Shown: piece by piece, positions 23,310 through 35,900 of the stretch | Layout: each line of letters starts with the position of its first letter | Position numbering within the stretch: position 1 is the stretch's first letter | Origin: Crotalaria pallida | Taxonomy: Eukaryota > Streptophyta > Magnoliopsida > Fabales > Fabaceae | Assembly: GCA_037953625.1 (NCBI GenBank) | Contig: CM075652.1 | Span: forward strand, 77,281,501 to 77,345,500 | Reading direction: 5' to 3' | Length of the DNA stretch: 64,000 nucleotides | Made by a program: the position numbers and the translations under genes | Notes under the pieces: generated by a model | Seen by the model: the letters and a program-made list of their open reading frames with translations, nothing else | The model's database searches: none | What the model was told of the DNA's origin: nothing

Positions 23310-23940
23310 TGTAGGGTCTGCCGACCTGATACGGATCTAAGCCTTGTCAAAGGAGTCCTCTAAGGGCACTTCCCTCGGTTCACTTCGCATAAACGTCCCT
23401 CGCTCGGACTCATGGACTCCGAGCATCCCCAAAGGACCAGGCTCGGACTTGATGGAACCGAGCCTCATCATCGGTCCTCAATCCATCAGGCTTGAGATTC
23501 TAGGCCGAGACATACCGTCGGCATGCGGATAAGTTCAAAACCGCCGAGGCTTCTTATCCCTTCCGCAAATCTCTCCTGGATTCTCGCAACAACCTAGACA
23601 TGATATCTCCAGCTGATCCTATCCAGATTCTAAGCATAATCCTCCGATATTATCTCACAGAATCCTGGTTCAGCTCAACCCTGATAGAGGGCCCAGACGG
23701 CCCATATCAGCCTCCTCCAAACCCTATAAATAGCTCACTACAGCTAGGGTTTCAGGTACGTACTCTCATTCCTAAGTTGACACTCTGCACACACACGTTG
23801 ACTAGGGAGAACCTGCTTTTCCCAACTAGAACTGCAGAAATACCATAAGTCACACATTAACTCTTGATCCTCTCTAGGGCTCCTGATTCCATAGTTAGCA
23901 CTTAGAGGGTTAAGGGCATCTAGTGTTCCAGGACACTACA
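23310..23940 (+). repeat. B1 3' LTR
   Basis: It runs from TGTAGGGTCTGCC to GGACACTACA, preceded by a polypurine tract and followed by the TSD gagac. It differs from the 5' LTR by about ten substitutions and a 3-bp deletion near 23895. Confidence 0.95.
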
Positions 23941-25179
23941 GAGACCCCCTTACCTTTTGGAGAGAAGAGGAGAAGGAGAGTGAGAGAGAGAGAGCACTCC
24001 ACCGAGCTCTTGGAACAAACTCTTAAACCCCTAGTTCCTTGCTCCATGACCAATTCCTAGCTCCCTTGATGATTATCCAACCCAATGAGAAAGATTGAGA
24101 GAGTTAGGGTTTTGAATTGGGAATTGGGGATTTGAGGGATTGAGAATGAAATTGGGGTTTTTGTTGATAGAAAATCATGGGGAGATGATGGGGAATGATT
24201 ATGGGGTGTTAATTTGGTTTGATTTGGTGTTACCTTGACATGGGAGAAGGATTGGGGAAGAGAGAAGAAGAGAGAAACGAATTTGGGAAAGAAAGAGCAT
24301 GTGTTTTGCTTTTATTTTTTTCATCAGCAGCAGCTCTTAATCGATTAAATTTCAGCTTAATCGATTAAGAGGCGATTAAGAGGCGATTAAGCTGCACAAT
24401 TTTGCAGTATCCAGACTTTGAAAGGCCATAACTTCTTCGTTACCCGTTGGATCTTCCTCAAATTTTAAAGCAAGCTTCCCTACATACTAATCTTCACGTC
24501 CAACGGTGGAATTTGGTTTTAGAGATGTAAATCTTTTATTTTGAATTTCCTAACATAGGGGGTTTATAACACCGAAAACATCGCTTCTAACGCTCTCTTG
24601 TTCATCTTCCAACCTCCTTTCCGCTGCCAATGCTTCCTAACTCCTTCATGGCACGCTCCGGGATCCCAATCCATCACCTAAATTCTTATTTAGCATGATT
24701 ATCATTCTCCTAACCCTATCATTATTCTAATTATTTTGGAAATTAAAATGCGGGATGTTACACTCTCACTGTTCAAGATTTGCAATCTAGGGGGCGACAG
24801 TATTTTTCTAGTGGGCCCGCAGAACTTACCACGACATTGGACCCAGTCCCTACCACGTTCGTATGCCACATGTGGAGTTCGTTCTGCCTAGAAACATACT
24901 CTAGACTTCTTGACGTTTCACCGTCATCGTCCTCCCCTAATGCAATCTCCTCCTGAGTATCCGCAGATACCCATGGTTCCTTCCTCTCCACTACTTCGCA
25001 CTCTCATACCTCACTGCGTATGTCTTTTAAAGTTTTTAATCTTGTTTTTAGTTAACCTAAGATCGGCCCATCCTTCGTGCAACCCTTCAATGACTCCCGA
25101 CCACTAACTTTGCACAACCTTTCTCTCATCAGTTCTCACATAGCACAGAGCTGGGGTCACACCAATAAACTCGTATCTC

Positions 25180-25680
25180 AATTTTATTTCAAAACTTTTC
25201 AAAAATCTCATTTCACGACTTTCTAAAAATCTTATTTCGCAAACCTTCTCAAAAATCCCTTTCTTACAAATTTGTCAAAAATCACGTTTTGTAATATTTT
25301 TCAAAAGAAGTCTTGCTTCATATACTTTCCTCAAAACACATTTTATAAATTTTCTGAAAATTTCATGTCATAAGCTTTTATAAAATCATATTTCAAACTT
25401 TCTTAAAAATCTTGTTTCATCGAGTTTCTAAAAATCTTCTTTCACAACTTTTCTCAAAATTTCCTTTCAAAAACTTTTCTGAAAATACTCCATATAATTT
25501 TCCTCAAAAACCTCTTTTCAAAAACCTTTAAAAGAAAATTTCTTTTCATAAGCCTTTTCAAAAATCTCTTTTCACAAACCCTTTTCAAAAATCTCCGTTC
25601 ACAAATCTTTCCGAAAATCTCTTTTTCAAAAATCTTTTCAAAAATATCTTTTCAAAAACCTTTTTCAAAAATCGCGTCTT
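25180..25680. repeat. Degenerate tandem array in solo LTR C
   Basis: Variants of 'TTTTCAAAAATCTC' recur about every 28-32 bp for roughly 500 bp (for example CTTTTCAAAAATCTC, TTCTAAAAATC, CTTTTCAAAAATATC). The copies are too diverged for a precise unit. Confidence 0.65.
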
Positions 25681-28600
25681 TGGGCTGAGCGCTAATGGAG
25701 GAGCTAGCTCAACTCAACACTAGTCTCTTTCCCAAAAACAAAATCAAAGGAGCCAAGCTCCACTCAAATCACATCTCGCCTTCATGACGACATTACTCTT
25801 CCCAGCTCTGGCTCATTCTCGACATTATCATTTGTTTTTCCCAATCTCAATCCTTTATCTCTTTTCTAATCAATCTCTTATCCTTCACCATTATTCCATC
25901 CTTATTATATCTTTATTTCCATCGACTTACTTATCTCATTTTTATTTTCAGGACGTAACAGACGTCCATCAGCCGTTTACTCATTTTAATCAACATCATT
26001 AGGCATAATTGAATAAATAATAAAAGCATGCTATCAACATACACACATCACACAATAACAATACGGTCGTTGTCACCTTCGTATAAGTGGCCACACAACA
26101 CAAACAATTGCCACTTATACTACTGACTCCGAACCACTTAGTTCCGATTTTTGAGATGATACAGAACGTCCTAATAAATCACCTAACTACCACGATGTCT
26201 TAGGAAAGCTTCTCTCTCACCTGAGGTCCAGCGATTAAATACGTACTGTCTCCTCTGATCCTTTTGCTGCCGTCTGCCCCAATCCCTCGTCTTTCAAATT
26301 TATCGTACTAAATAAAATACGCTTAGGTTATTAACTTGTATTAAGAAAATCTTTTCCGTAACTTAGACACTTCTCATTCCTCGTCGGAAGACTTAAAATA
26401 TAACTGTTTTCTTTCAAACAGCTCTAATATTTTCTAATACCTTAAGTACTTTCAAAAACCATTTTGAAAACATTTAGTAAAGTAATTTAAATCATTTATT
26501 TCAGTTGCTAGTCCGTCTTGGACAGCACCTTAAACATTGTTCGAAAACACCAAAAAATTCACCGTTTTCAATCCGGCTTTTTCTTAAATTAATTATTACT
26601 TGAAAACTTTACTTTTAAATCACTTGTACTCATTTTTAGGATTAAGAAACAAGTCCAAACAGTTCTGGTCAGCAAGGAATCATTTTTCAAAAATCATTTT
26701 TAATAAAACCCCGAAAACATCGTAAAAACACTTTTTATTTCAAAACCTCTTACACACACTAAAATGTTTTTCAAATACAAACTAATACACAACCACAATA
26801 GCACTTAAACGAATTAAGTCATTCAAATAATTCATTAATCATTTAATTTAACTATAATTCAAACAAAACATTTAGACATTCACATATTCACAAGGATATA
26901 AACCAAGCACAACAACTCGATTCTTTTCAAAAATCACTATATGAGTTTATTTTAATGCAACTAAATTTCCTAGACTTATTTATACTACATGGCCTAATGA
27001 CATTAAAGAAAGCAAGCCAAACATCACAAATTCAAAGCACATAAATCAACTTGATTTATTTCAAACTCTTAAATTCTATTTTCTTTTTCATGCAACAAAA
27101 TTATTTACTCTTTCTTTTATTCTTACCCGAATGCACATACTCACACATATATCCAGTTAAACACAAAACTTTCCTCTCAAATCAATTAGTTCATTTATTT
27201 CCTTTAAAATCGAATATAAATTAAATATTCACAACACTATTTCAAACATATTAATTTAACAATATTTCACAAAACACACTCATTATTTTTATGTCACTTC
27301 ATTGAAAAGAATCCTAGTCTATTTACTATGCCTAGGCCGAACCTCATTTAAACAAAAGTAAGGTTTTTTGTTCACTTTTTCAACATGCAATCATCAAAAG
27401 TCATGAATCAAACCATGCACCCTTTTCACACAAAACTCTAAAAATATCATTTCCTTAAATCAATTTTTCATTTTAATTATGCTTTCTTAAAAGTCTTTGA
27501 ATCAAAAGAAATCAACATGCAAGATCACAAAACATGAATCAAGTTAAAAATTATTTTTTTTCCAAAAACTTGTTTCCTTGGTTTCTTTTGTAAAACGTGA
27601 GGTTCATAAAAAAAATAAAATTCTTTTTACTCAAAATTACATGCATGCACCTAGATCTTATAGATCAAGTCATGAAATCAAGTATTGTAGCACAAATGAA
27701 AGATAAAAATCACTTTGAGTAAGAAAAGACCAAAACCGTGGCATGCATGAATGAAGGATCAAATCTTTTTGTTAAAAGGATACTTACATGACTCAATCTC
27801 AAAACTCCTTCAAAAATCAAGACATTTTCAAAGATCAAATAAAAATCAAAGTTTCATCATCATCAAATCAAAACCAAAGCATTTCAACGACTCAAATCAA
27901 CTTGTAAAGACATAAGGCTAACATGCAATGACTTGGATCAAATTAAAAAGCATCAAGACTTAATCTTTAGGTCATGGCCGAATTACTTAGTTTAGGATCT
28001 AGTATTTTACAAATTTATTTATCCTTAAAAATTAAAGATCCAAGTACAATCATCACACGCATGCACTCAAAACAACCAAAACCGTCATCAACTAACATGC
28101 AACACCAAGGATCTCAATCTTATTATTAAGCAAGTTTAGATCATTCATTCATTTATCAAATAAACTCATATACACTTCACAAATCACGATTTTGAGCAAG
28201 AAATTTAAACATGCAAAGAGACTTTACTTTAGACTTCACGAAATTTCATCAAACTTTTAGATCTCTAGGATTTAGTTTGAAAACTTTAGGATCTTTCATA
28301 AAAACCTTAAACGAGTTGTAGAGTCCGTGGATTAGAAGTTTACAAGTTTCTTTGAGTCTTGGGGGTTTATGATTAAACATAAATGGAACATGCAAAGGAA
28401 GAAAAGAAAGGAAGATTACAAAATCAAAGAGAAAATCTATACTATTACAATTCTTCATGATTATTCGAACTACCCACCAAAAAGGGTTGATCTTCTAGCT
28501 TCTAAAGTCTTGGATCTTCAAGGAAGTCTCTAGGGTTTTGGCTTGGTCTTCTCCTCCTCCTTCCTCTCTACCTCACGGCCTCTTCTCTTTTTCTTTAGTT

Positions 28601-28984
28601 GTTGATAGCTTGATTTTTTGCTCTCAACAAATGTGTTTGGGAAGGTGAAAGGAAATGAAAGAAATGAAGGGTGGAAATGAAGAAATGAAGTGGCCAACAC
28701 TTCACCCACTTGGCTATATATAAGCAAAGGCAAGGTCATGAGATTTTTCCTCTTTTGTCCTTGATTTAGTTTTGGTTGATGTGTGTCAAGGAGGGGCGAT
28801 TTTGGCAGCCCAATAAGTTGCATGGGTGGTGTTTATCAATTCTAAGGGGACAATAAGGAGTGATTTAAGGGACTAGGTTTCTTTAGGTTTAGTTACTTTT
28901 TGGCTAATAGTTAGGATTTAGTTACTAACTTAGTTACTTATGGTTCCATCCTAGTCCATGGCTTCTTGTCTTAAAAATAAAATC

Positions 28985-29275
28985 CTAGCCCTCATACATG
29001 CATACATACACGTAGCATACACCTAAACACATATACATGCATCATACATCACACATATACGTACATACATACATTCATGCATTATCATCTTCTTTTACTA
29101 ATTTAATTCCATATAATCCTAGGCATATACACATATACATACGGCACACACACACACATATACACGTACATGCACATACACATATCATCATATTCTTTCA
29201 CTAATTAAATTTTCATCTAGTCCTAAGCATACATACATACAAGACCGTACATACACACATATAGACAAAAAATCA
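28985..29275. repeat. CATA/CACA-rich low-complexity stretch
   Basis: Irregular repeats of ACATACATGCATACAC type run for about 290 bp in solo LTR C. Confidence 0.7.
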
Positions 29276-29532
29276 CCCTCTCATAGAATAACTTCTTGTT
29301 TAAAATTCACCATTTCTTTAAAGCATGAAAATATTAAACCCATAATTATTTCTCAAACTTGACTCTAAAACTCATAACTTTATTTCATGAAAACCATTTC
29401 TTTAAAATCACTCAACACTTTGAAAACATGAATTAAGAAATTCATTTAAGAAATACTTTTTCAAAACACTTTTATCAAAAATAAATCTCTTTAGTATTTT
29501 AAATTAATACGAGGAATTTGCGGGGTGTTACA

Positions 29533-29796
29533 TATTGGAGTGATATCAAAGGATCATTAGTTAAGTTGGAGGATACCAAAGACAAGTTAACAAGATTTTG
29601 GAGATTTAGAATCCACTCGGGAAACCTCTCTAGCTTCCCTTGAATGCGGAGTTTCTGAAGAGGAAGTTCAGGGGGAGATGAAGATGCAAATCAATGACTT
29701 CAGTGATATTTTTTGCATTGATGTAGAGCTTCTCAAGTTGTTGCAGACAAACTATTAAGGAACATAGAGCCCTTCCATGTTCATGCTTAACATGAA
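29533..29796 (-). pseudogene. NLR gene fragment: distal leucine-rich repeats
   Basis: On the minus strand this continues the LRR domain that is cut by the hAT at 41000. It gives SLIVCLQQLEKLYINAKN, then, after a frameshift near 29672, SPPELPLQKLRIQGKLERF, FPEWI and LVNLSLVSSNLTNDPLISLQ. This pattern is characteristic of the RPM1-like CC-NBS-LRR LRR region. It ends at the TSD of solo LTR C. The start of the piece shares the 8-bp hAT duplication aacatgaa. Frameshift and insertions make it non-functional. Confidence 0.8.
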
Positions 29797-30077
29797 CAGG
29801 CCCGGCCCTAAGGGAGGGCGACAAGGGCGGCCGCCCTGGGCCCAAAAAATTTAGGGGCCCATATTTTTTTAATGGTACATTTATTTTTGAAAAAAAAATT
29901 TAATAATTGCAAGTTCTTTTTATCTTTTAACTATCAATGATTTTTAGCATAATATTTTAATTTGTTTTTTTCATTTGCTCACTTAATTTAAAAATATATG
30001 AAGTAATGAATTTTACTTTTGTAATCCAACATGAAAAAGATATTTTATTACCTCTTTACTAAATAACTTTTTATATT

Positions 30078-30711
30078 TGTAGGTTCTGCCGACCAGACAC
30101 GGATTCAAGCCTGGTTAAAGGAATTCTCTAAGGGCACTTCCCTCGGTTCACTTAACATGAATGTCCCTCGCTCGGACTCATGGACTCCGAGCATACCCAA
30201 AGGACCGGGCTCGGACTTGATGGAACCGAGCCTCATCATCGGTCCTCAATCCATCAGGCTTGAGATTCTAGGCCGAGACATACCGTCGGCTAGCGGATAA
30301 GCTCAAACCCACCGAGGCTTCTTCTCCCTTCCGCAAATCACTCCTAGATTCTCGCAACAGCCTAGACATGAGATCTTCAGCTGATCCTATCCAGATTCTA
30401 AGAGCATAATCCTCCGATATTATCTCACAGAATCCTGGTTCAGCTCAACCCTGATACAGGGCCCAGACGGCCCATATCAGCCTCCTCCAAACCCTATACA
30501 TAGCTCACTACAGCTAGGGTTTCAGGTACGTACTCTCATCCCTAAGTTGACACTCTGCACACACGTTGACTAGGGAGAACCTGCTTTTCTCAACTGGAAC
30601 TGCAGAAATACCATAAGTCACACATTAACTCTTGATCCTCTCTAGGGCTCCTGATTCCATAGTCTTGAGCACTTAGAGGGTTAAGGACATCTAGTGTTCC
30701 AGGACACTACA
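30078..30711 (+). repeat. B2 5' LTR
   Basis: It starts TGTAGGTTCTGCC and ends GGACACTACA next to the PBS (TTGGCGCCGTCTGTGGG at 30712). Its TATA box has become TATACATA at 30495-30502. Confidence 0.95.
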
Positions 30712-30764
30712 TTGGCGCCGTCTGTGGGGAACGTTTAACCAGTATTCCCATAACCACTGTTCTC

Positions 30765-32963
30765 ATGGAAAACGATAACCATGACAATAACCAGGGGGAT
30801 CTCCGCCGTCGCATCCGGGGAAGGCTGCCTAAGAGCGGGGGAAGAGGAAACGTTAGGGACAGAATTGCTCCGGGAGGACCTACTGGAGGCGATCATGCTA
30901 ATAACCCACCCGTTCCTCCGGTGGATCAGCCGGTTGCTCCGCCAGTTCCTCCGGTTCAGGCTAACGTTCCTCCAGTCCCTCCAGTTGTTCAAGCACAAGT
31001 CACAGTTCCTCCTCGCGTTGAAGGCGACGGAGGACGATCCAACCCTCATACTATTCCTGATGGCCATGTTTCAGAATGGCATGACACTGCAGATTCTGGA
31101 CCACGTCAATCTCGGAGGGCCCCAGCTGGGTCACGAACTGGTGAGGATCGGCGAGTTGAGCGTTCCGCTCGTCATGATCACTCCCGTGCCGAGCGATCCA
31201 ATAGGGAAGTCCCTCAATTTACTAGGGGTCATTTTGGAACACTTCAAGGTGGTGAACATTCCGAAACACAAGGTAGATCTTACATGACTACTTCGTCGGC
31301 CCGTAGGAGAGAGGAATCAATCATGGAGATCTTGAGGACTCAAACTTCTTTGATTGAAAAGCAGAATCAGGCTATCGCTGTTCTTCAGCAGCAAAGCATG
31401 ACAAGAATAGCCGAGCAAGGCCCTCACGTGGCTCTCGGCAACCCTAATAACCTTCCTCCACCTCCACCCCTTAATCCGGGATTGGTTCCTGGGCGTGTTA
31501 CTGGGGAACCCCATCCTGCACATCCTTTCATAGCTGAGATAATGGCATTTCAAACCCCGCAGACTTATGTGGGTCATCAGAATATCCCTCGGTATAATGG
31601 GACGACAGATCCGATGGACCACATCGCGGCTTACGAATCCTCCATGATGTTTTATGGAGGAGGGGATTTCATGAAGTGCCGAGCATTCTCAATGACTCTG
31701 GGATCGGCACCTTTGAGATGGTTCAATTCCCTACCTGCCAACTCGATTCACTCATGGGCCGAGCTGAGGACAGCATTTTTGAACCGATATACAGCCAGGA
31801 TGTCACAACCCAAGTCGGACCATTCATTGGCTGGAGTCGCACAGAGACCTGACGAGTCTCTTCCCGATTACCTGGCTCGGTATCAACAAGAAGCTAGTGG
31901 CATATCAGGCCTGAAATCGGGAGTATCTGTCCTCTTGCTCACTCAAGGGTTGCGAGATGGTGATTTCAAGGATTGTCTGATTGGAGAACCACCAAGGGAC
32001 ATGGCCGAACTCAGGGAAAGATCTAGGAAATTTGTTAATTTGGAGGAATTCCATAGAATCAGTACCGCGGCTCGGGGTCAGGAACAGTGCCCTCGTCAGA
32101 ATGATTCCCGTCAAACTGATCATTTTCGAGAGAATAGGGGGAGGAAGGACAAGAGGGAGAGAGGAGAAAGAGACAAACTGCCTCCCAAAGGCAAGTATTA
32201 TGTATACACTGAGCTTACAGTCCCGAGGAGTCAAATCCTGCGAGAGACTATGCACACTGAAATGCGCAACATTACTCGGCCTCCAGCTTTGAGAAAAGCT
32301 GCCCAGAGGGACAGGACGAAGTACTGTGACCATCATGGTGGATGGGGGCATACGATTGATCAGTGTACGATGCTGAAGGACTTAATTGAAGAAATGGTTA
32401 GGGATGGGAAGCTTCAACAATACATCGGGGAAGCGATGCGGAAGCGTTCAAGGAGAAGAAGTCATTCACCACCCAAAACCGAAGAAAAAAGGAATAAAAG
32501 CCCTACACCACCTGCAGGGGGAACCTCCGCCCTACCGTCCGAGCAGGATAAGGGTCGAGCGTCGTTTCTGATCAACACCATTGCTGGTGGATTTGCGGGT
32601 GGTGGGGAAAAAAGAAGTGATCGAAAAAAGTATGTGGGACAGATCCTTTCGGTGGCTAGCCGACCGATCCAAAAGCCCAAAAAGAAGAACATTGTCATCA
32701 GTTTCAGTGACGATGACTTTGCTAATATTATTCAGGACCACAATGATCCAATGGTAGTTACAGCCAGACTCGGTAATTACGAAGTGAAAAGGATTCTCGT
32801 CGATCAGGGGAGTTCAGCAGACATTATGTTCTTGGATCTGTTCGAGAGGCTGAAGTTGAAAAGATCTCACCTAACTCCATTTGAGGGCAGTTTGATTGGC
32901 TTTACGGGGCATTCCATTGTTCCCTTAGGCCACATTCATCTCCCAGTGACCATGGGTGAATAG
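30765..32963 (+). pseudogene. B2 gag and protease region
   Basis: This is open for 732 codons from ATG 30765, without the internal stops of B1. The gag domain starts near residue 270, and the CCHC-like knuckle YCDHHGGWGHTIDQC is near residue 519. The protease region has VDQGSSADIMF near residue 678. The frame is cut by TAG at 32961-32963, where B1 has CAA, and continues in the same frame after it. The protease signature is DQG, not the usual DTG/DSG, in both copies, so it is a family feature and not damage. Confidence 0.87.
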
Positions 32964-32981
32964 CCGTCTGCTCGAACCGAG

Positions 32982-35900
32982 ATGGTAAAGTGGCTAGTTG
33001 TCCAAGCACCGTCGGCATACAACGCCATCCTTGGCCGTACAGCACTTCAATCATTTGGTGCCGTTGTATCAACCGTTCACCTAGCCATGAAGTTTCCAGG
33101 GTCCTATGACCAGGTGGTAACGGTACGGTCCGAACAAGAGTTGGCTCGGAAATGTTACAATATCAGCTTGGGCAAACTGAAGCTGGATGACGATGAGAAG
33201 ATTATGCAAGAAGTTCTCAGCAAGGGAAGTGTTAATCTAGCAGATCTTGACGTAAGAGAGGAGGATGAAACTAGGCCAACTCCTCAGGGGGACTTCAAGA
33301 AGATAATTCTGGGGACCGATCCACCCCGTTACGTCAAGATTGGTGTTGGCCTTGCTGAGGAAGTTGAAAAAGAACTAACAGAATTGCTGGTAGAAAACAA
33401 AGACTTGTTTGCCTGGACATCGACAGACATGCCAGGAATCGATCCGAACTTCATCTGCCACAAGTTAAGTGTATATCCTGGTGCCAAGCCGGTGTGTCAG
33501 AAGAAAAGAAGGGTCGGAATGGAGAAGGCTCAAGCAACAGAAGAAAAGGTAGCCGAGCTTCTTGAGGCAGGATTTATCAGGGAAGTAGTATATACTGATT
33601 GGTTGGCTAATCCCGTACTGGTCAAAAAATCCAACGGAAAATGGAGAATGTGCGTGGATTACACAGACTTGAACAAAGTTTGCCCCAAGGATCAATATCC
33701 ATTTCCCTGCATAGACAAACTCGTAGATAGCTCGGCAGGGTATCAAAGGCTATCCTTCATGGATGCTTATTCGGGGTACAATCAGATCCTTATGTATCCC
33801 CCGGATCAGGTGAAGATTTCGTTCGTCACGAAAAATGCTACATATTATTACAATGTCATGCCGTTCGGACTTAAGAACGCGGGGGCAACATACCAACGAA
33901 TGATGAACAAGGTGTTTGGCCCATTGATTGGACCCAGAATGGAGGTATACATTGACGATATGATTGCAAAAAGCTTGAAGGAAGAAGATCATGCCAAGGA
34001 TTTAAGGGTCATCTTGGGCAGAATTCGAGAGTTTAATATGAGATTGAATCCGGAAAAGTGCACGTTTGGGGTCCCTGCTGGTTCATTCCTCGGATTCATG
34101 CTCACCGAACGAGGGATCGAAGCAAATCCAGAGAAGTGCCGGGCCATCCTCGAGATGAAGAGTCCATCCGATATCAAGGGGGTACAACAGTTGGCAGGTC
34201 GGGTTGCAGCTCTTTCTAGATTCTTATCTCAGTCAACTCGGAAGGCTTTACCATGGTACCAACTGCTACGGAAGGAGAAGGAAAAGACCTTCGAGTGGAA
34301 TGAGGCATGCGAAAAGGCCTTCACTGACCTTAAGCAATACTTGGCATCCCCTCCAATCTTGTCTAGCCCTTTAAACGGAGAAATTCTATTCCTTTACTTA
34401 TCAGTGGGTGACTCAGTGGTCAGTTCGGTTCTGGTTCGGGAAGAGTCAGGCAAAGAATCTCCGATTTATTTCGTCAGCCGAGCACTACAGGGACCAGAGC
34501 TGAGATATCAGAAGGTAGAAAAGTTGGCATTCTGTTTGGTTATCACGGCCAGAAGATTGCCTCAATACTTCCAGAGCCACCACATCAAGGTCAGAACGGC
34601 TCAGCCGATCCGTCAGATACTCCAAAAACCAGACTTGGCAGGCAGAATGGTGACTTGGGCCATTGAACTTTCCGAGTTCGACATCACTTTCGAACCAAGG
34701 AAGGCAATGAAGTCCCAGGTCTTAGCTGACTTTCTCACCGAGTTTACTGAGCCATTGACGAGCTCAAACTTGGATTGGAGCATTTATGTCGATGGGTCAA
34801 GCAACAAGCTCGGAGCAGGGGCGGGAATAATCCTGGAGAACTCCGAGGGAGTTACCCTTGAATATTCATTGAAGTTCGGCTTTCCCACGTCAAATAATCA
34901 GGCCGAGTATAAAGCCGTAATGGCTGGACTAAGGATGGCAAAGGAAGTAGGAGCCCGAGAAGTGAAGATTTTCAGCGATTCTCAGTTGGTGGTTTCGCAA
35001 ATTAAAGGTGATTATCAAGCTAAGGAACCCATCCTCCAAAAGTATCTCGAGAAGGTGAAGTTCCTGTCTTCAGAGTTTGCCAAGGTCGAATTCTGCCACA
35101 TCCCGAGGGCAAGCAATGGCCGAGCGGACATTCTTTCCAAACTTGCTTCAACAAAGGGTCCTGGAAATAACAAGACGTTGATCCAAGAAATGGTGCATGG
35201 ACCTAGCATTGTCCTCTCCGTTTCGGTGGATCCAAGTTGGACCTCTCCGATCATAAACTTCTTGGAACAAGGAATCTTGCCGACGAATCCAGCCGAGGCC
35301 AAAAAGCTTGTCAGAAAGGCATCCCAATTCGCTATGATCGATGGAGTTCTGTTTCGCCGTGGGGTCAGCGGCCCTATGCTCAGGTGCTTAGACCCCGCCG
35401 AAGCAAAGCAGGCACTGGAAGAAGTCCATGGAGGTATCGGAAGTCATCATGTCGGAGGGAAATCACTGGCCAAGAAGATTCTAAGGGCAAGATACTATTG
35501 GCCGACCCTACAACAGGATGCAATCAGTCATGTAAAGAGATGTGAAAAATGTCAGTTTCACAGTGACGTCTACCAGAAGCCGGCCGAGGAACTTCATTCA
35601 CTTTCATCTCCCTATCCCTTCTATCAATGGGGAATGGATTTGATTGGCCAGTTCCCCACCGCACCAGGATAGCTCAAATGGGTGATAGTGACCATCGATT
35701 ATTTTACCAAGTGGATTGAAGCCGAACCACTAGCAACTATTTCGTCGGCCAAGGTTCAGAAGTTCTTTGAGAGACAGGTTATAGCTCGGTTTGGAGTGCC
35801 ACAAGTCTTAGTAACTGACAATGGAACTCAATTTGCGGCAAAGGCATTCAGGGACTTGGTCAACGCTTTGAACATTGAACACTATTTTTCCTCGGTCGAG

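Larger units (their letters stand above)
13232..23940 (+). mobile_element. Ty3/gypsy Tat-type element B1, complete but mutated
   Basis: This 10.7-kb element has LTRs of 634 and 631 bp, TSD gagac (13227-13231 and 23941-23945), a PBS, one gag-pol frame and an antisense gene before the 3' LTR. Integrase lies after RNase H (gypsy order). There is no chromodomain, and the second RNase H-like domain and the antisense extra gene point to the Tat/Retand branch. Its LTRs differ at roughly ten positions by eye plus a 3-bp indel. Four nonsense codons break gag-pol. It is nested in an LTR of A, itself nested in C, the third level of insertion in the NLR gene. Confidence 0.92.
5855..24762 (-). mobile_element. 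LTR element A, non-autonomous (LARD-like), nested in solo LTR C and hosting B1
   Basis: Two LTRs of about 2.4 kb (5855-8250 and 11652-24762, the latter split by B1) enclose a 3.4-kb internal region. The TSD ctctc flanks the whole. The element lies on the minus strand: the PBS is next to the right LTR (11635-11647) and the purine tract next to the left one. No gag, protease, RT or integrase is recognisable in 8251-11651. It therefore looks like a large retrotransposon derivative that depends on a relative's proteins. The TGTAACA...TGTTACA ends and Met-tRNA PBS fit a Tekay/Del-like gypsy, which is an inference. By eye the LTRs differ at about 30 of 2396 positions, so insertion is fairly recent. 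Confidence 0.85.
11652..24762 (-). repeat. Element A right LTR (its 5' LTR), split by element B1
   Basis: The LTR occupies 11652-13231 and resumes at 23941-24762. The five bases gagac are duplicated around the inserted B1. Joined length, counting the TSD once, is about 2397 bp, the same as the left LTR. The uninterrupted left LTR shows the exact pre-insertion sequence at about 7430. Confidence 0.9.
4489..29532 (-). mobile_element. Solo LTR C (about 6.1 kb of its own sequence), interrupted by element A
   Basis: It starts TGTAACAGCCCG at 4489 and ends GGGGTGTTACA at 29532. It is flanked by the perfect 5-bp TSD tattg (4484-4488 and 29533-29537). Its own sequence is 4489-5854 plus 24768-29532, about 6131 bp. 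Only one start and one end of the repeat are present, and neither a PBS nor gag-pol is visible. It is therefore best read as a solo LTR left by LTR-LTR recombination. The likely orientation is minus: the right end then reads TGTAACACCCCGC as in related gypsy LTRs. A TATATATA stretch near 28715 is followed leftward by a leader-like purine-rich region. It disrupts the LRR part of the NLR gene. Confidence 0.8.
24768..29532 (-). other. Right part of solo LTR C, no gene
   Basis: This 4.8-kb AT-rich stretch has no convincing protein. It contains an irregular repeat of TTTTCAAAAATCTC-like blocks (25180-25680), a CATA-rich segment (28985-29275) and a TATATATA element near 28715. A purine-rich, leader-like sequence (28500-28690 read leftward) follows the TATA. 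It ends at the LTR terminus. Confidence 0.6.
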
